A stretch of 64,000 nucleotides of DNA from Vreelandella massiliensis (GTDB taxonomy: Bacteria > Pseudomonadota > Gammaproteobacteria > Pseudomonadales > Halomonadaceae), in the NCBI RefSeq assembly GCF_900155385.1, contig NZ_LT699745.1, forward strand, positions 2,001,511 to 2,065,510, written 5' to 3'. This document shows positions 1-10,035 of this stretch, piece after piece (within the stretch, counting starts at the first letter, position 1; each line of letters begins with the position of its first letter). Both the position numbers and the translations under genes were made by a program. Below the pieces are notes generated by a model. The model had not been told where the DNA came from, did no database searches, and saw only the letters and a list, made by a program, of their open reading frames with translations.

Positions 1-60
1 ATGGAGCTGATCTTGGCCCCCCTTGTGCGCCATTTGCTTGCTCAGCGCCGCTTTCGCTAA
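1..60 (+). other. Open frame reading in from left edge
   Basis: A frame is open from the first base to a TAA at 58-60 and would encode at most 20 codons here. It could be the 3' end of a gene lying to the left, but 19 residues are too few to recognise a family and it could equally be chance. Nothing else is visible before the hinT ribosome binding site. Confidence 0.2.
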
Positions 61-122
61 GCTGGTCGATAATAGGGCATCAACAACCACCACCACGACT
101 GCAACAACTCAAGGAGCGTTCC

Positions 123-464
123 ATGGAGTGTCTGTTCTGCAAGATCATCAATCGTGAGATCCCCGGGGATATCGTCTACGAGGACGATGAGGTGCTGGCG
201 TTTAACGACCTGAATCCGCAGGCGCCCACGCATATTCTGATCATTCCCAAGAAGCATATCGCGACGCTGAACGATATCGAAGAGAGCGACCTTGCCACCA
301 TCGGCCGGCTGCAATACACCGCCGCGCAGATTGCCAAAGAGAAGGGCTTTGCCGATGAGGGTTACCGCGTGGTGATGAACTGCAACGACATGGGTGGCCA
401 GACGGTCTACCATATCCACATGCACTTGATGGGCGGGCGCGAATTCACCTGGCCGGCGGGGTGA
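123..464 (+). CDS. hinT: HIT-family purine nucleoside phosphoramidase (HinT)
   Basis: Small cytoplasmic histidine-triad protein of 113 aa, the usual length for HinT/PKCI-like proteins, which hydrolyse adenosine 5'-phosphoramidates such as aminoacyl-adenylates. The N-terminus CLFCKII and the C-terminal histidine triad HIHMH (His97, His99, His101) are both present, and HLMGG follows as in the family. The start is fixed by an AAGGAG about 6 bases upstream (111-116). It is convergent with ettA, with a strong hairpin between them, so it is probably its own transcription unit. The family call is secure; the physiological substrate is not known from sequence. Confidence 0.95.
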   Translation: MECLFCKIINREIPGDIVYEDDEVLAFNDLNPQAPTHILIIPKKHIATLNDIEESDLATIGRLQYTAAQIAKEKGFADEGYRVVMNCNDMGGQTVYHIHMHLMGGREFTWPAG

Positions 465-475
465 TAAGCAATAAG

Positions 476-500
476 AAGGGGCGACCAGTGGTCGCCCCTT
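476..500. terminator. Bidirectional terminator between hinT and ettA
   Basis: An 11-bp perfect inverted repeat, AAGGGGCGACC / GGTCGCCCCTT, is separated by a 3-base loop. It lies between the convergent stops of hinT and ettA. The A and T ends on each side allow it to act on both strands, though the T-run is short. Confidence 0.75.
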
Positions 501-525
501 CCCGTGCACGGAGACAGCGAAGCGC

Positions 526-2187
<1,662 letters not shown>

Positions 2188-2330
2188 GGAAATCCGATAA
2201 GTTGGTAAACGAAAGTAGCAGCGTGCCTGAGCACGTCCAGGCTCACGATGATAGTGCCGGCCGCCTGGAAAGGCCAGCGTTGTAGAGAGGAGCGCGACTT
2301 AGGGGATGAATAAAGTGAAGACGAACGAGG

Positions 2331-2576
2331 TCACTCCTCTTCATCCGACCAGTCATCGTCGATGGCGCGGCGAAGGCGACGCTCTTCCAGCAGAGCTTCG
2401 ACGCGGCGGCGGGCGCGAAGCGTGTCGCTTTTGCTGGAGCGGCTACGGCCATAGTAGTGGTCATTCACCGCGTGGTCATTTGCGGCGTCATCGTTGGCGT
2501 CGTCATCGCTATCGAAATCAGCGGCGGCGTTGCCACGGTGGGAGTACAAATCACGACTTAAGGGGTCACGGCTCAT
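2331..2576 (-). CDS. PA3496-family small protein
   Basis: Protein of 81 aa. An Asp/Asn/Ala-rich N-terminal half is followed by a basic motif with RRRVEALLEERRLRRAI and an acidic tail, which resembles the small gammaproteobacterial PA3496 family (putative envelope integrity, function not firmly known). The start at 2576 is chosen over an upstream ATG at 2615 because GGAGGG lies 7-8 bases before it, while the upstream ATG has no ribosome site. It has no signal peptide and stands alone. The family call rests only on the C-terminal motif. Confidence 0.65.
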   Translation of the reverse strand: MSRDPLSRDLYSHRGNAAADFDSDDDANDDAANDHAVNDHYYGRSRSSKSDTLRARRRVEALLEERRLRRAIDDDWSDEEE

Positions 2577-2716
2577 AACGATGCCCTCCAACCCAGGCCG
2601 GATAACCGGCAACATACGACTTCACAACGCGTAGCGTTTGAAGTACCTAGCACGTTTGCGCATTGCCGCTATATAGCGCCTACCAGGTTGGAGTTCAAGC
2701 TTTTCCGCGAATTTTT

Positions 2717-3154
2717 TTATTCGCTGTTTTGCTGCTGCTTTTGTAGCGCTTCCAAGGCCTGCAAGGCTTCCACCCGTTCGGTGACGTCTTTCTGCACGCC
2801 GATGTAGTACATCAGGTTGTCGGCTTCGTCGAACACCGGGGTGATGGAGAGCTCGTTCCAGAACATCGTGCCGTCTTTACGGTAGTTGCGCAGCACCTCG
2901 CGCGAGGGGCGGCCCTCTTTAAGTGCCTCGCGTATGGCATTGAGCGCATCCTGGTCGCGGTCGTCGTTTTGTAAAAAACGGCAGTCGCGGTAGAGAATCT
3001 CATCGGCGCTGTAGCCGGTTAAGCGTTCAAACCCTTTGTTGACGTAAATCAGGATGTTTTCATCGCCTTCCTGCTCGGCAACCACAATGCCATCTTCGGA
3101 AGCGTCAACAATACGTTCTAGCAACTCCGGGCTGATCAAGGGAGATCGTTTCAT
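2717..3154 (-). CDS. Short LOV (PAS) blue-light photoreceptor
   Basis: Protein of 145 aa made almost entirely of one PAS/LOV domain (about 12-120) with a short C-terminal helix, ending in ERVEALQALEALQKQQQ, and no output domain. The flavin-adduct motif is intact: YRDCRFLQ, with the photoactive cysteine at residue 58, followed by DDRDQ arginines that contact the FMN phosphate. The stretch VLRNYRKDGTMFWNELSITPV is typical of the LOV core. It closely resembles the short LOV proteins of Pseudomonas putida (PpSB1-LOV type). The start at 3154 has AGGAACC upstream; the longer frame to 3223 lacks a site. No partner kinase or cyclase is adjacent. Confidence 0.88.
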   Translation of the reverse strand: MKRSPLISPELLERIVDASEDGIVVAEQEGDENILIYVNKGFERLTGYSADEILYRDCRFLQNDDRDQDALNAIREALKEGRPSREVLRNYRKDGTMFWNELSITPVFDEADNLMYYIGVQKDVTERVEALQALEALQKQQQNSE

Positions 3155-3316
3155 CAAAAGGTTCCTGTTGCAGCTCCAGTCCTTTCCGAAGGCCATTGAT
3201 TGAGCGGTATGGCCAAGCGGCATTTCAGTTTGCGCTATCTTTGAGCGTTTTATCCCACATCTTGGCGAGCGCGGCCACGCTTTGCAATCACTGAGTGGGC
3301 GCGCACCGGTAGCGTG

Positions 3317-3844
3317 TCACTCAGTTTCGGGCAGTTGCTGTGCGCTTAGCATAGCGCCAATAGCCGTGACAGCAAGCACGACAAGCAACGCGCTGCTGCC
3401 CAGCCACTGGGCCAAGCCGCCCATCACGGCGCCAACCAGCAGCATCAACACGCCGGTTAATGTATTAGAAAGCGCGACATAAAGAGCGCGATTCTCTTGA
3501 GTGGCCATGTCCACCAGGTAGGTTTTACGCCCCAAGCGTACGCCGTGGTGAATGATCACCAACAACCCGTAGACCAGCGCATAGGGCCAGATTTGCTCGG
3601 TCCAGCTACCCGGCAGCCACGCAAGCAAAGCCCCAAGCAAACAGCACACGGCGGTGCCGAGTGCGGCGTCGCGCATGACCTGGCGGCTAGAGGCATCCGC
3701 CCGCTTGCCCCAGACGGGGCTTGCCAGCATCGCGGCGATGCCGGAGACAATCACCATAAACCCCAAGCCGCCGAGTTCCGTGCCGCTTTGGCTCTGACCA
3801 AGAAGGGCGATATACGGCAGGGCCAAGGCGCTTGAGAGCAGAAG
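3317..3844 (-). pseudogene. MFS transporter, C-terminal half only (5' part missing)
   Basis: About 176 codons of the C-terminal half of a major facilitator transporter: hydrophobic helices, a SPVWGKRAD-type cytoplasmic loop motif and a PETE tail. A complete MFS protein is about 400 aa, so roughly the first 220 residues are absent. The reading frame is good up to LLLSSALALPYIALL and then meets a LysR gene running the other way at about 3845. The apparent TTG start at 3826 is not credible. It was probably the divergent partner of the LysR beside it. Either a deletion or an assembly join removed both 5' ends. Confidence 0.8.
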
Positions 3845-4485
3845 GGCGCGGGAAGCTCAAGATCGGCACCATCGTCGACCCAGAGTTTATTCGCCTGGGC
3901 GCTTTCCTGCGCCGTTTGATGCAAGGCGCACCGCAGTTGGAGACCGAGCTTCACCACGGCATGAGCGGCAGCGTGGGCGAGCGCGTTGAGCAAGGCGAAC
4001 TCGACGTGGGGTTCTATCTCGCTCCGCCCGGTGAAGGCCCCGGCCCACAGCACCCCACGCTTGCCTTTCGCGAACTCACCCACTTTCACTACCACGTGGT
4101 GGCTCCGCCCGGCTGGGAGTCGCGGCTGATCGATACCCGCTGGGAAACCCTAGCGGCGCTGCCGTGGATCGTCACCCCCGAGGTGTCGGTTCACCATCGG
4201 CTGCTTAATAAAGCACTTGCCGCAAGCGGCGCCACGCCCAACCGCGTCGCCCAGGTCGATCAAGAGGCCTGCATGCTTGATTTAGTGCGCGCGGGGGTGG
4301 GCTTGAGTCTCGCTCGGGACGCGCTCGCCATGACCGAGCGTCAGGAGAGCGGGCTTGCGGTCGCAGGCGATGTGCGCCTGCCCTGTGCGCTCAGCTTTAT
4401 CTGGCAGCGCGGGCGCGAGAGTGAACCGACGCTGCACGCCGCGCTCAGCACCTTAGACGAAGTGTGGCCCTCGCGCTTGGCGTGA
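3845..4485 (+). pseudogene. LysR-family regulator, effector domain only (5' part missing)
   Basis: About 213 codons of a LysR substrate-binding domain, starting at the typical GKLKIGTIVDP strand and ending in a complete C-terminus. The N-terminal winged helix-turn-helix (about 85 residues) is missing. It abuts the truncated MFS gene on the opposite strand at about 3845. Divergent LysR/MFS pairs are a common arrangement, so a single internal deletion of about 0.9 kb would explain both truncations. As it stands the protein cannot bind DNA. Confidence 0.82.
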
Positions 4486-4625
4486 ATCTGCACATGCCCG
4501 CATCGCCCTACACAACTTCTACATAACCTTATCTTTATATAGAAACAGCACAGAAAAAGGGAACCTGTCAGCGATAAAACACTCCATGGGAGACCGTTTT
4601 CACCCAAACCCTACGTGGAGTGTTT

Positions 4626-5258
4626 ATGTCGCTTTCGACAGGTTTTCGCCCCCTGACCCTGATGCTTTTTGCCGCGGTGGGAAGCCTAAGCGCCCCGCTT
4701 GCCGCCGACACCCGTGCCGACGCCACCGCCCACGCTATTTTCGCCGGCGGCTGTTTCTGGTGCATGGAGCCGCCCTACGACCGCCAGCCCGGTGTCAGCG
4801 CGACTACCTCAGGCTACATCGGTGGCAAACTGGAAACCCCTAGCTACGAAGCGATCACCGCCGGCGATACGGGCCACGCCGAAGCGGTGAAAGTGGAATA
4901 CGACCCCGACGTGATCAGCTACGCGCAGCTTCTGGAGATTTTTTGGCGCAATATCGATCCCTTTGCCGAAGGCCGGCAGTTTTGCGATGTCGGCAGCCAG
5001 TACCGCTCGGCGATCTTCTACCGTAACGAGCAGCAGCGCGAACTGGCCGAAGAGAGCAAGGCCGAATTGGAAGCGCGCTTTGAGCGCGATATCGCCACCG
5101 AGATTGTTCCCGCCGATACGTTCTGGGAAGCCGAGACCTACCACCAGAACTACTACGAGAAAAATCCCGTCCGCTACAAGTTCTACCGCTTTAGCTGCGG
5201 CCGCGATGACCGCCTCGAAGAGGTGTGGGGAGAGGAAGCGGGCGGCCCAACGTTCTAA
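4626..5258 (+). CDS. msrA: Peptide-methionine (S)-S-oxide reductase MsrA, exported
   Basis: MsrA of 210 aa that reduces methionine-S-sulfoxide in oxidised proteins. The catalytic motif GCFWCMEPPYD places the nucleophile at Cys43. GYIGG, GHAEAVKVEYDP, QFCDVGSQYRSAIFY and the HQNYYEKNP tail are all present. A hydrophobic N-terminus ending in LSAPLAAD reads as a signal peptide, so the enzyme is probably periplasmic, unlike cytosolic MsrA. ATG at 4626 is preferred to the GTG at 4620 because GGAG (4617-4620) is placed for the former. Its stop overlaps the convergent pgpA stop by 4 bases. Confidence 0.93.
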   Translation: MSLSTGFRPLTLMLFAAVGSLSAPLAADTRADATAHAIFAGGCFWCMEPPYDRQPGVSATTSGYIGGKLETPSYEAITAGDTGHAEAVKVEYDPDVISYAQLLEIFWRNIDPFAEGRQFCDVGSQYRSAIFYRNEQQRELAEESKAELEARFERDIATEIVPADTFWEAETYHQNYYEKNPVRYKFYRFSCGRDDRLEEVWGEEAGGPTF

Positions 5259-5743
5259 ATCGCGCCAGAGCCCCGTGCCCGATAGCGCTGCCAGACAAAA
5301 AGCCCCGCCGCCACCACCAGCCACGCCGCGATGGCCGCGACGGTATCACCCAGCACAATGCCAAAACCGCCGCTGACACGCTCCGCCAGGTGAATCGGCG
5401 GCGGCTTTAACCCATCAAAGACGCGGTACACCGCGAACGCCAGCGCCATACCCAACGGATGGCGCAGCGCCCGCAGGCCGATAACGGCCAGCGGAAAGGC
5501 GACAATTTCGTCGGCCACGATGCCACCATGGTCACTGCCGGCAAACTGCAGTGATGCGAAGTGGCATACCGGCACGGCCAGCACTAACAGCAGCGCGATG
5601 ACCCACGCCTGCCGCGAAAGCGGCCGCCCCAGCAGCCACCACGCCACGGGCACACCCAACAACGACCCCACCGTGCCCGGGGCGATGGGCGAGAGGCCAG
5701 TGCCCAACCCCAGGGCAAGCCAAAGATTCAGCGTCTCTACCAT
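5255..5743 (-). CDS. pgpA: Phosphatidylglycerophosphatase A
   Basis: Integral membrane phosphatase of 162 aa that converts phosphatidylglycerophosphate to phosphatidylglycerol. The N-terminal GLGTGLSPIAPGTVGSLLG and the acidic ADEIVAFPLAV segment are characteristic of PgpA, with hydrophobic helices between and FDGLKPPPI and GGFGIVLGDTVA downstream. Its ATG overlaps the stop of the upstream DUF533 gene (TGATG), so the two are likely translationally coupled. Confidence 0.9.
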   Translation of the reverse strand: MVETLNLWLALGLGTGLSPIAPGTVGSLLGVPVAWWLLGRPLSRQAWVIALLLVLAVPVCHFASLQFAGSDHGGIVADEIVAFPLAVIGLRALRHPLGMALAFAVYRVFDGLKPPPIHLAERVSGGFGIVLGDTVAAIAAWLVVAAGLFVWQRYRARGSGAI

Positions 5744-6495
5744 CAGTTGGCTTCTCGCGCTTGGCGCTCCAGTTCAGTCGCCACATGCGCCGGTAGCTGC
5801 AGGGCATGGGCCAACTGATCCAACCAGGCGCGCTCCATGGGGTTCTGTTCATCGATCACCGCCACGCTGACCAAGTACATCTCGCGGGCCGCCTGGGGCG
5901 AATCCGCCTCGCGCGCCAGCGCTTGCGCATCCAGCGGCGCTTGTAGCTGCTGCTCGACCCAGCGGTGCATCTCCTGATCGGCACCCAGCGCGTCGATTTG
6001 CTGGGTAATCAGCGCCTGCTCCTGCTCGTCGATATGACCATCGGCGCAGGCGGCCATGATCATCGCCTGCAGAAGCTCAAGGCTGCGCCGCTCCTGAAAC
6101 TCGCCTTCCAGCACCTCAACGCGCTCGCCCTCGGAGGCGCCCTGCCCTTGCGGGGCGTTTTCTTGAGCGCCTTGCTGCGAGCGTTGCCACGCCTTCCACG
6201 CCAGCACCCCCACGCCAGCAATCGCGCCGTACTTCAGCGCCTTGCCGCCCAGTTTTCGCCCTCGCTTGGAGCCCACCAGCAGCCCCATGGCGCCGCCGCC
6301 AAGCAGGCTTTTCATATCCACCCCGCTGTTACCGCCACTGGGCTTTTCTTGACGCTCGCGACGGGGCTCATCGCCACCGCCGCCGCCAAACTGCTTTGAG
6401 AGGCCGTTCAGCATCCCTTGGACGTCGACACCGCTGCCCTTTTGACCACCGCCGGCCTGCTGCATTAACTGCTGAAGAATCTTGCTTGCGTTCAT
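5743..6495 (-). CDS. TerB-like / DUF533 protein (YebE type)
   Basis: Protein of 250 aa. The N-terminal 100 residues are Gly/Gln-rich and low in complexity, then a short hydrophobic Gly-Ala stretch (GALKYGAIAGVGVLAWKAW, about 85-105) gives a possible membrane anchor, and the C-terminal 110 residues form a TerB-like all-helical domain with AMIMAACADGHIDEQE. This is the DUF533/YebE architecture, an inner-membrane family of unknown function. Upstream of and overlapping pgpA. The family assignment is good; no function is proposed. Confidence 0.82.
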   Translation of the reverse strand: MNASKILQQLMQQAGGGQKGSGVDVQGMLNGLSKQFGGGGGDEPRRERQEKPSGGNSGVDMKSLLGGGAMGLLVGSKRGRKLGGKALKYGAIAGVGVLAWKAWQRSQQGAQENAPQGQGASEGERVEVLEGEFQERRSLELLQAMIMAACADGHIDEQEQALITQQIDALGADQEMHRWVEQQLQAPLDAQALAREADSPQAAREMYLVSVAVIDEQNPMERAWLDQLAHALQLPAHVATELERQAREAN

Positions 6496-6598
6496 TACGG
6501 GCCTCCCCTCTCTTTCTGAGCGCTACACGACGCCGCCACTGTGGAACGCAAATACTATGCGGCGCAACTCCCGCGCATACAAGCGTTTGTCGTGGCGG

Positions 6599-8380
6599 CT
6601 ATACCGCGCCAGTTTGCACGCGCCACTGAGCGGCGTAGTGCCCGTTAGCGTCCAGCAGATCGTCGTGAGTGCCGCGCTCGGTCACTTGGCCTTTTTCGAT
6701 CACCACGATCTCATCGGCGTGCACAATCGTTGAGAGGCGGTGGGCGATCATCAGCACCGTGCGCCCGTGGGCGATACGCTTGAGCGAGCGCTGAATGGCG
6801 GCTTCGGTCTCGTTATCCACGGCGCTTGTGGCCTCGTCAAGCACCAGAATCGGCGGGTCCTTGAGCAGCGCCCGCGCCAGCGACAGCCGCTGTCGCTGGC
6901 CGCCGGAGAGGCGCACGCCGCGCTCGCCCACGGGGGTATCGAGCCCTTGCGGTAGCGTGTCGATAAAACTCCACGCCTCGGCCGTTTTGGCCGCGTCGAT
7001 GATCGCGGCGTCGTCGGCATCGGGCTTACCGTAAGCGATATTGTCGCGGATGCTGCCCTCGAACAGATAAACATCCTGGCTCACCAGCCCAATGGCCTGG
7101 CGCAGCGACTGAAGGCTCACCGCGTTAATCGGCTGCCCGTCGATCAGCACGCGCCCGCTTTCCGGGTCGTAAAAGCGCAGCAGCAGTTTGACCAGGGTTG
7201 ACTTGCCCGAGCCCGTCGCGCCCACCAGCGCCAGGGTGTTACCGGCGGGAACGTGCAAGTTGATACCGTCGACACCGACCTCGCTCGACGCGTAGTGAAA
7301 GCTCACGGCGTCGAAAGTCACCTCACCGCGCACCGGGGTGGCCAACGGCTGGTCGCTTGTCTCTTTCACCTTGATCGGCTCTTCGAGCAGATCGAGAATC
7401 CGCCGGGTGCTCGCCATCGCGCGCTCGAACAGATCAATCACCTGGGCGAGGCCGGTTAGCGGCCAGAGCAAACGCTGGGTCAAAAAGACCAGCACCCCGT
7501 AAGCACCCACGTTCAGGTTGCCGTTGAGCGCCATCATGCCGCCGACCGTGAAAGTCGCGAGAAAGCCGGCCAGAATCGCCATGCGAATCACGGGAATAAA
7601 CGCCGAGCTGACCTTGATGGCGCGCCGGTTGGCCTCAACATACGCTTCGCTCGCGTCGCGCAAGCGCTCGGCTTCGCGCGCTTCGCTGGTGAAGCTTTTG
7701 ATCGTGGCGATACCGCTTAGGTTGTTGGAAAGCCGACTGGAGAGATCGCCCACCTTTTCGCGCACGTCGTTATACAGCGGGCCGGCTTTGCGCTGAAAGA
7801 AGAACGCGCCCCAGATAATCAGCGGGATCGGGGTAAAAGCGAGCAGCGCAATCAGCGGCGACAGCACAAAAAAGACCGCACCCACCGCCAACACGGTCAC
7901 ACCGACCTGAATCAGGGCGTTGGCGCCGCCGTCCAGAAAGCGCTCCAGCTGGTTGACGTCATCGTTCATCGTGGCCACCAGCTGGCCGGAGCTTTTGGCT
8001 TCAAAGAACGCCATATCCAGCCGCTGGGCATGCTCATAGGCGTCTTGACGCATATTGGCCTGCAGCCGCTGCGCCAGGTTGCGCCACAAGACTTGGAAGA
8101 GGTACTCAAACAGCGACTCCCCCGCCCAGATAAAGAAGGTCAGCACGGCGAGGATGCTGATCTGCTCCTGCGGGGTCTCGAAACCGAGGCACGCGACAAA
8201 GCTCTGCTCTTGATTCACGACCACGTCGATCGCCACCCCGATCAATATCTCTGGGGCGATATCAAACAGTTTGTTGATGATGGAGCAGAGGGTGGCGGTG
8301 ATAATTTGGCGCCGATAGCCTTTGGCGTAACGCAAAAGGCGCACCAGCGCTTGAAAGCTGTTTGTCGAAGAAGAAGCCAC
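6599..8380 (-). CDS. ABC exporter, fused permease and ATPase
   Basis: Type IV half-transporter of 593 aa: an N-terminal six-helix transmembrane domain (about 20-330) and a C-terminal nucleotide-binding domain with Walker A GATGSGKST, signature LSGGQRQRLSLARALL, Walker B ILVLDEATSA and the H-loop IAHRLST. It should homodimerise or pair with another half. The family covers lipid, multidrug and peptide exporters (MsbA/LmrA-like), and the sequence does not decide the substrate. The start codon is GTG at 8380 with AAGGAAC upstream. It stands alone between the DUF533 gene and the siderophore operon. Confidence 0.9.
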   Translation of the reverse strand: MASSSTNSFQALVRLLRYAKGYRRQIITATLCSIINKLFDIAPEILIGVAIDVVVNQEQSFVACLGFETPQEQISILAVLTFFIWAGESLFEYLFQVLWRNLAQRLQANMRQDAYEHAQRLDMAFFEAKSSGQLVATMNDDVNQLERFLDGGANALIQVGVTVLAVGAVFFVLSPLIALLAFTPIPLIIWGAFFFQRKAGPLYNDVREKVGDLSSRLSNNLSGIATIKSFTSEAREAERLRDASEAYVEANRRAIKVSSAFIPVIRMAILAGFLATFTVGGMMALNGNLNVGAYGVLVFLTQRLLWPLTGLAQVIDLFERAMASTRRILDLLEEPIKVKETSDQPLATPVRGEVTFDAVSFHYASSEVGVDGINLHVPAGNTLALVGATGSGKSTLVKLLLRFYDPESGRVLIDGQPINAVSLQSLRQAIGLVSQDVYLFEGSIRDNIAYGKPDADDAAIIDAAKTAEAWSFIDTLPQGLDTPVGERGVRLSGGQRQRLSLARALLKDPPILVLDEATSAVDNETEAAIQRSLKRIAHGRTVLMIAHRLSTIVHADEIVVIEKGQVTERGTHDDLLDANGHYAAQWRVQTGAV

Positions 8381-8481
8381 AGGGGTTCCTTAGTGGTTGA
8401 TACAAAAAATGAAGCCCCATTCGGTCTTAGACACGCGCAGACCGAACGGAAGGGTTACGCGCGATTATCCCTGCTCGCCCA

Positions 8482-8501
8482 GAGCCTGTCGAAGGGTGAC
8501 G
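8482..8501 (+). repeat. REP-like 20-mer, copy 1
   Basis: The 20-base sequence beginning GAGCCTGTCGAAGGG recurs as an exact reverse complement at 53052-53071. It lies in the gap between the ABC exporter start and the siderophore ATPase stop. The core TTCGACAGGCTC is found in repetitive extragenic elements of many proteobacteria, so this is probably an extragenic repeat rather than a gene-specific site. Confidence 0.6.
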
Positions 8502-8524
8502 CGCTCGGCCCCACCTAGTTTCTA

Positions 8525-9328
8525 TTACGCGGTGGCGCGCTTGATATTCGCCAGCAGCGGGCTACCGGTCTCAGGGTCGGTCAAAAGGGTACACTCCACC
8601 TGGTAGAGGGTTCGCACCAGCGCCGGGGTAACCACCTCACTGGGCGGCCCTTGGGCCACGATGTGCCCCTCGCGCATGGCGATCAAGTGGTCGGCATAGC
8701 GGCAGGCGCTGGCCAGGTCATGCAGCACCATGACCACGGTGCGGCCCTGGCGCGCCAACGCCCTTACTAGCTCAAACACTTCGATCTGATGGCCTAAATC
8801 CAGTGCGGAAGTGGGCTCATCGAGTAACAAAAGCGGCGTTTGCTGGGCGATGGTCATGGCGATCCACGCGCGCTGGCGCTGGCCTCCCGAAAGCGCATCC
8901 AAGGGTCGCTCGGCCAGCATTTCAAGCCCTGCTGCCGCGAGCGCCTGCTGCACCACGCGCTGATCCTCCGCCGACCACTGGCGCAGCCAGCCCTGGTGCG
9001 GTTGGCGGCCAAAGCGAATCAACTCGGCGACCGTCAGCCCTTCGGGTGCTACCGCCTCTTGAGGCAGCAGCGCCAAGCGCGTGGCCAGCGTGCGCGCCGA
9101 AAGACGCTGGATATCGCCGCCATCCAGCAGCACCGCGCCACCCCCGGGTTTGTGCAGACGAGCAAGCCCGGCCAGCAGCGTCGATTTCCCGCAGCCGTTC
9201 GGCCCCACGATCGCCGTTACTTGCCCGGTCGGCAGCGCCAGATCGAGCGCGTCGATCACGCGGCGCGCGCCGTAATTCATGCTCAGCGCCGAAGCAACGA
9301 GTGTCGGCGAGGGCGTTGTCTCGTTCAT
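8525..9328 (-). CDS. Iron-siderophore ABC transporter ATPase (FecE/FepC-like)
   Basis: Cytoplasmic ATPase of 267 aa that powers import of a ferric siderophore through the adjacent permeases. Walker A is GPNGCGKST, the signature LSGGQRQRAWIAM, Walker B LLLLDEPTSALD, and the D- and H-loops are intact. ATG at 9328 is chosen because GGAGGGG lies just upstream and the ATG overlaps the permease stop (ATGA). The longer frame to 9370 lies inside the permease. Last gene of the binding protein-permease-permease-ATPase operon. Confidence 0.92.
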   Translation of the reverse strand: MNETTPSPTLVASALSMNYGARRVIDALDLALPTGQVTAIVGPNGCGKSTLLAGLARLHKPGGGAVLLDGGDIQRLSARTLATRLALLPQEAVAPEGLTVAELIRFGRQPHQGWLRQWSAEDQRVVQQALAAAGLEMLAERPLDALSGGQRQRAWIAMTIAQQTPLLLLDEPTSALDLGHQIEVFELVRALARQGRTVVMVLHDLASACRYADHLIAMREGHIVAQGPPSEVVTPALVRTLYQVECTLLTDPETGSPLLANIKRATA

Positions 9329-9899
9329 GGTCCCCTCCGTTGCGGGCGCATTAATAGCCACAGTAACCACGGGCCGCCGACCACGGCGGTGACGATCCCC
9401 ACAGGCACTTCAATGGGCGCGAGCAGACATCGCCCGGCCAAATCGGCCAACACCATCACCAGCGCCCCCGAAAGCGCGGCGGCAATGATCGGAACATGGC
9501 GCGAGCGCGACAGTCCCCGAGCGATTTCCGGGCCAATCAGCCCCACCATGCCGACCGGCCCGGCCACGGCGACGGCAAGGGCGGTCAGCACCACCGCCAG
9601 CATCAGGATATGAACACGCCGCGAGGTCACGGCGATACCCAGCCCTGACGCGACGCCATCGTGAAAGCGCAAAAGCGACAGCGAGCGCGCCCCCGCTAAC
9701 GCAAGACCCAGCCCAAGCGCCAAGCCCGCTGCTAAAAGCGGCACCGCTCCCGCTGGGCGCGCGTTTAGCGTCCCCACCGTCCAGGGGTAGGCCGCGTTGG
9801 CGGTATCGATCGCCACCCGCGCGAGCAACAGCTGCGTCACCGCGCCGAACACCGCGCCCACGCCAATGCCGGCGACAATAAAGCGATACCCTTGCGTGC
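9325..9899 (-). pseudogene. Second siderophore permease (FecD-like), 5' part lost to artefact
   Basis: About 191 codons from the C-terminal part of a FecCD/BtuC-family permease: a helix starting YRFIVAGIGVG, the GLGIAV loop, then AVAVAGPVGMVGLIGPEIAR (the coupling region that docks on the ATPase) and the C-terminus. Family members are about 330-350 aa, so about 150 N-terminal residues are missing. The break coincides exactly with the first base of an Illumina adapter at 9900. Its first helices align with a segment also present in the other fragment (10036-10630), which shows these are two different permeases and not two halves of one. Confidence 0.88.
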
Positions 9900-10034
9900 A
9901 GATCGGAAGAGCGTCGTGTAGGGAAAGAGTGTAGATCTCGGTGGTCGCCGTATCCACGCTCCCCGGCCCCCCCCCCGACGCCCATCCCCCCTGCCTCTTT
10001 CTTTAAACCCCATCTAGTTGTGTAAAAGAGACAG
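9900..10034. other. Sequencing-adapter artefact (TruSeq adapter + Nextera mosaic end)
   Basis: Positions 9900-9954 reproduce the Illumina TruSeq universal adapter in reverse orientation: it begins AGATCGGAAGAGCGTCGTGT and continues through GATCTCGGTGGTCGCCGTATC. A C-rich low-quality stretch follows, then 9991-10015, a degraded mosaic end in one orientation, then 10016-10034, which matches the Nextera/Tn5 mosaic end (AGATGTGTATAAGAGACAG) at 17 of 19 positions. This is technical sequence, not genome. It replaces roughly 0.85 kb of native DNA spanning the end of permease 1 and the start of permease 2. Confidence 0.97.
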
Positions 10035-10035
10035 G

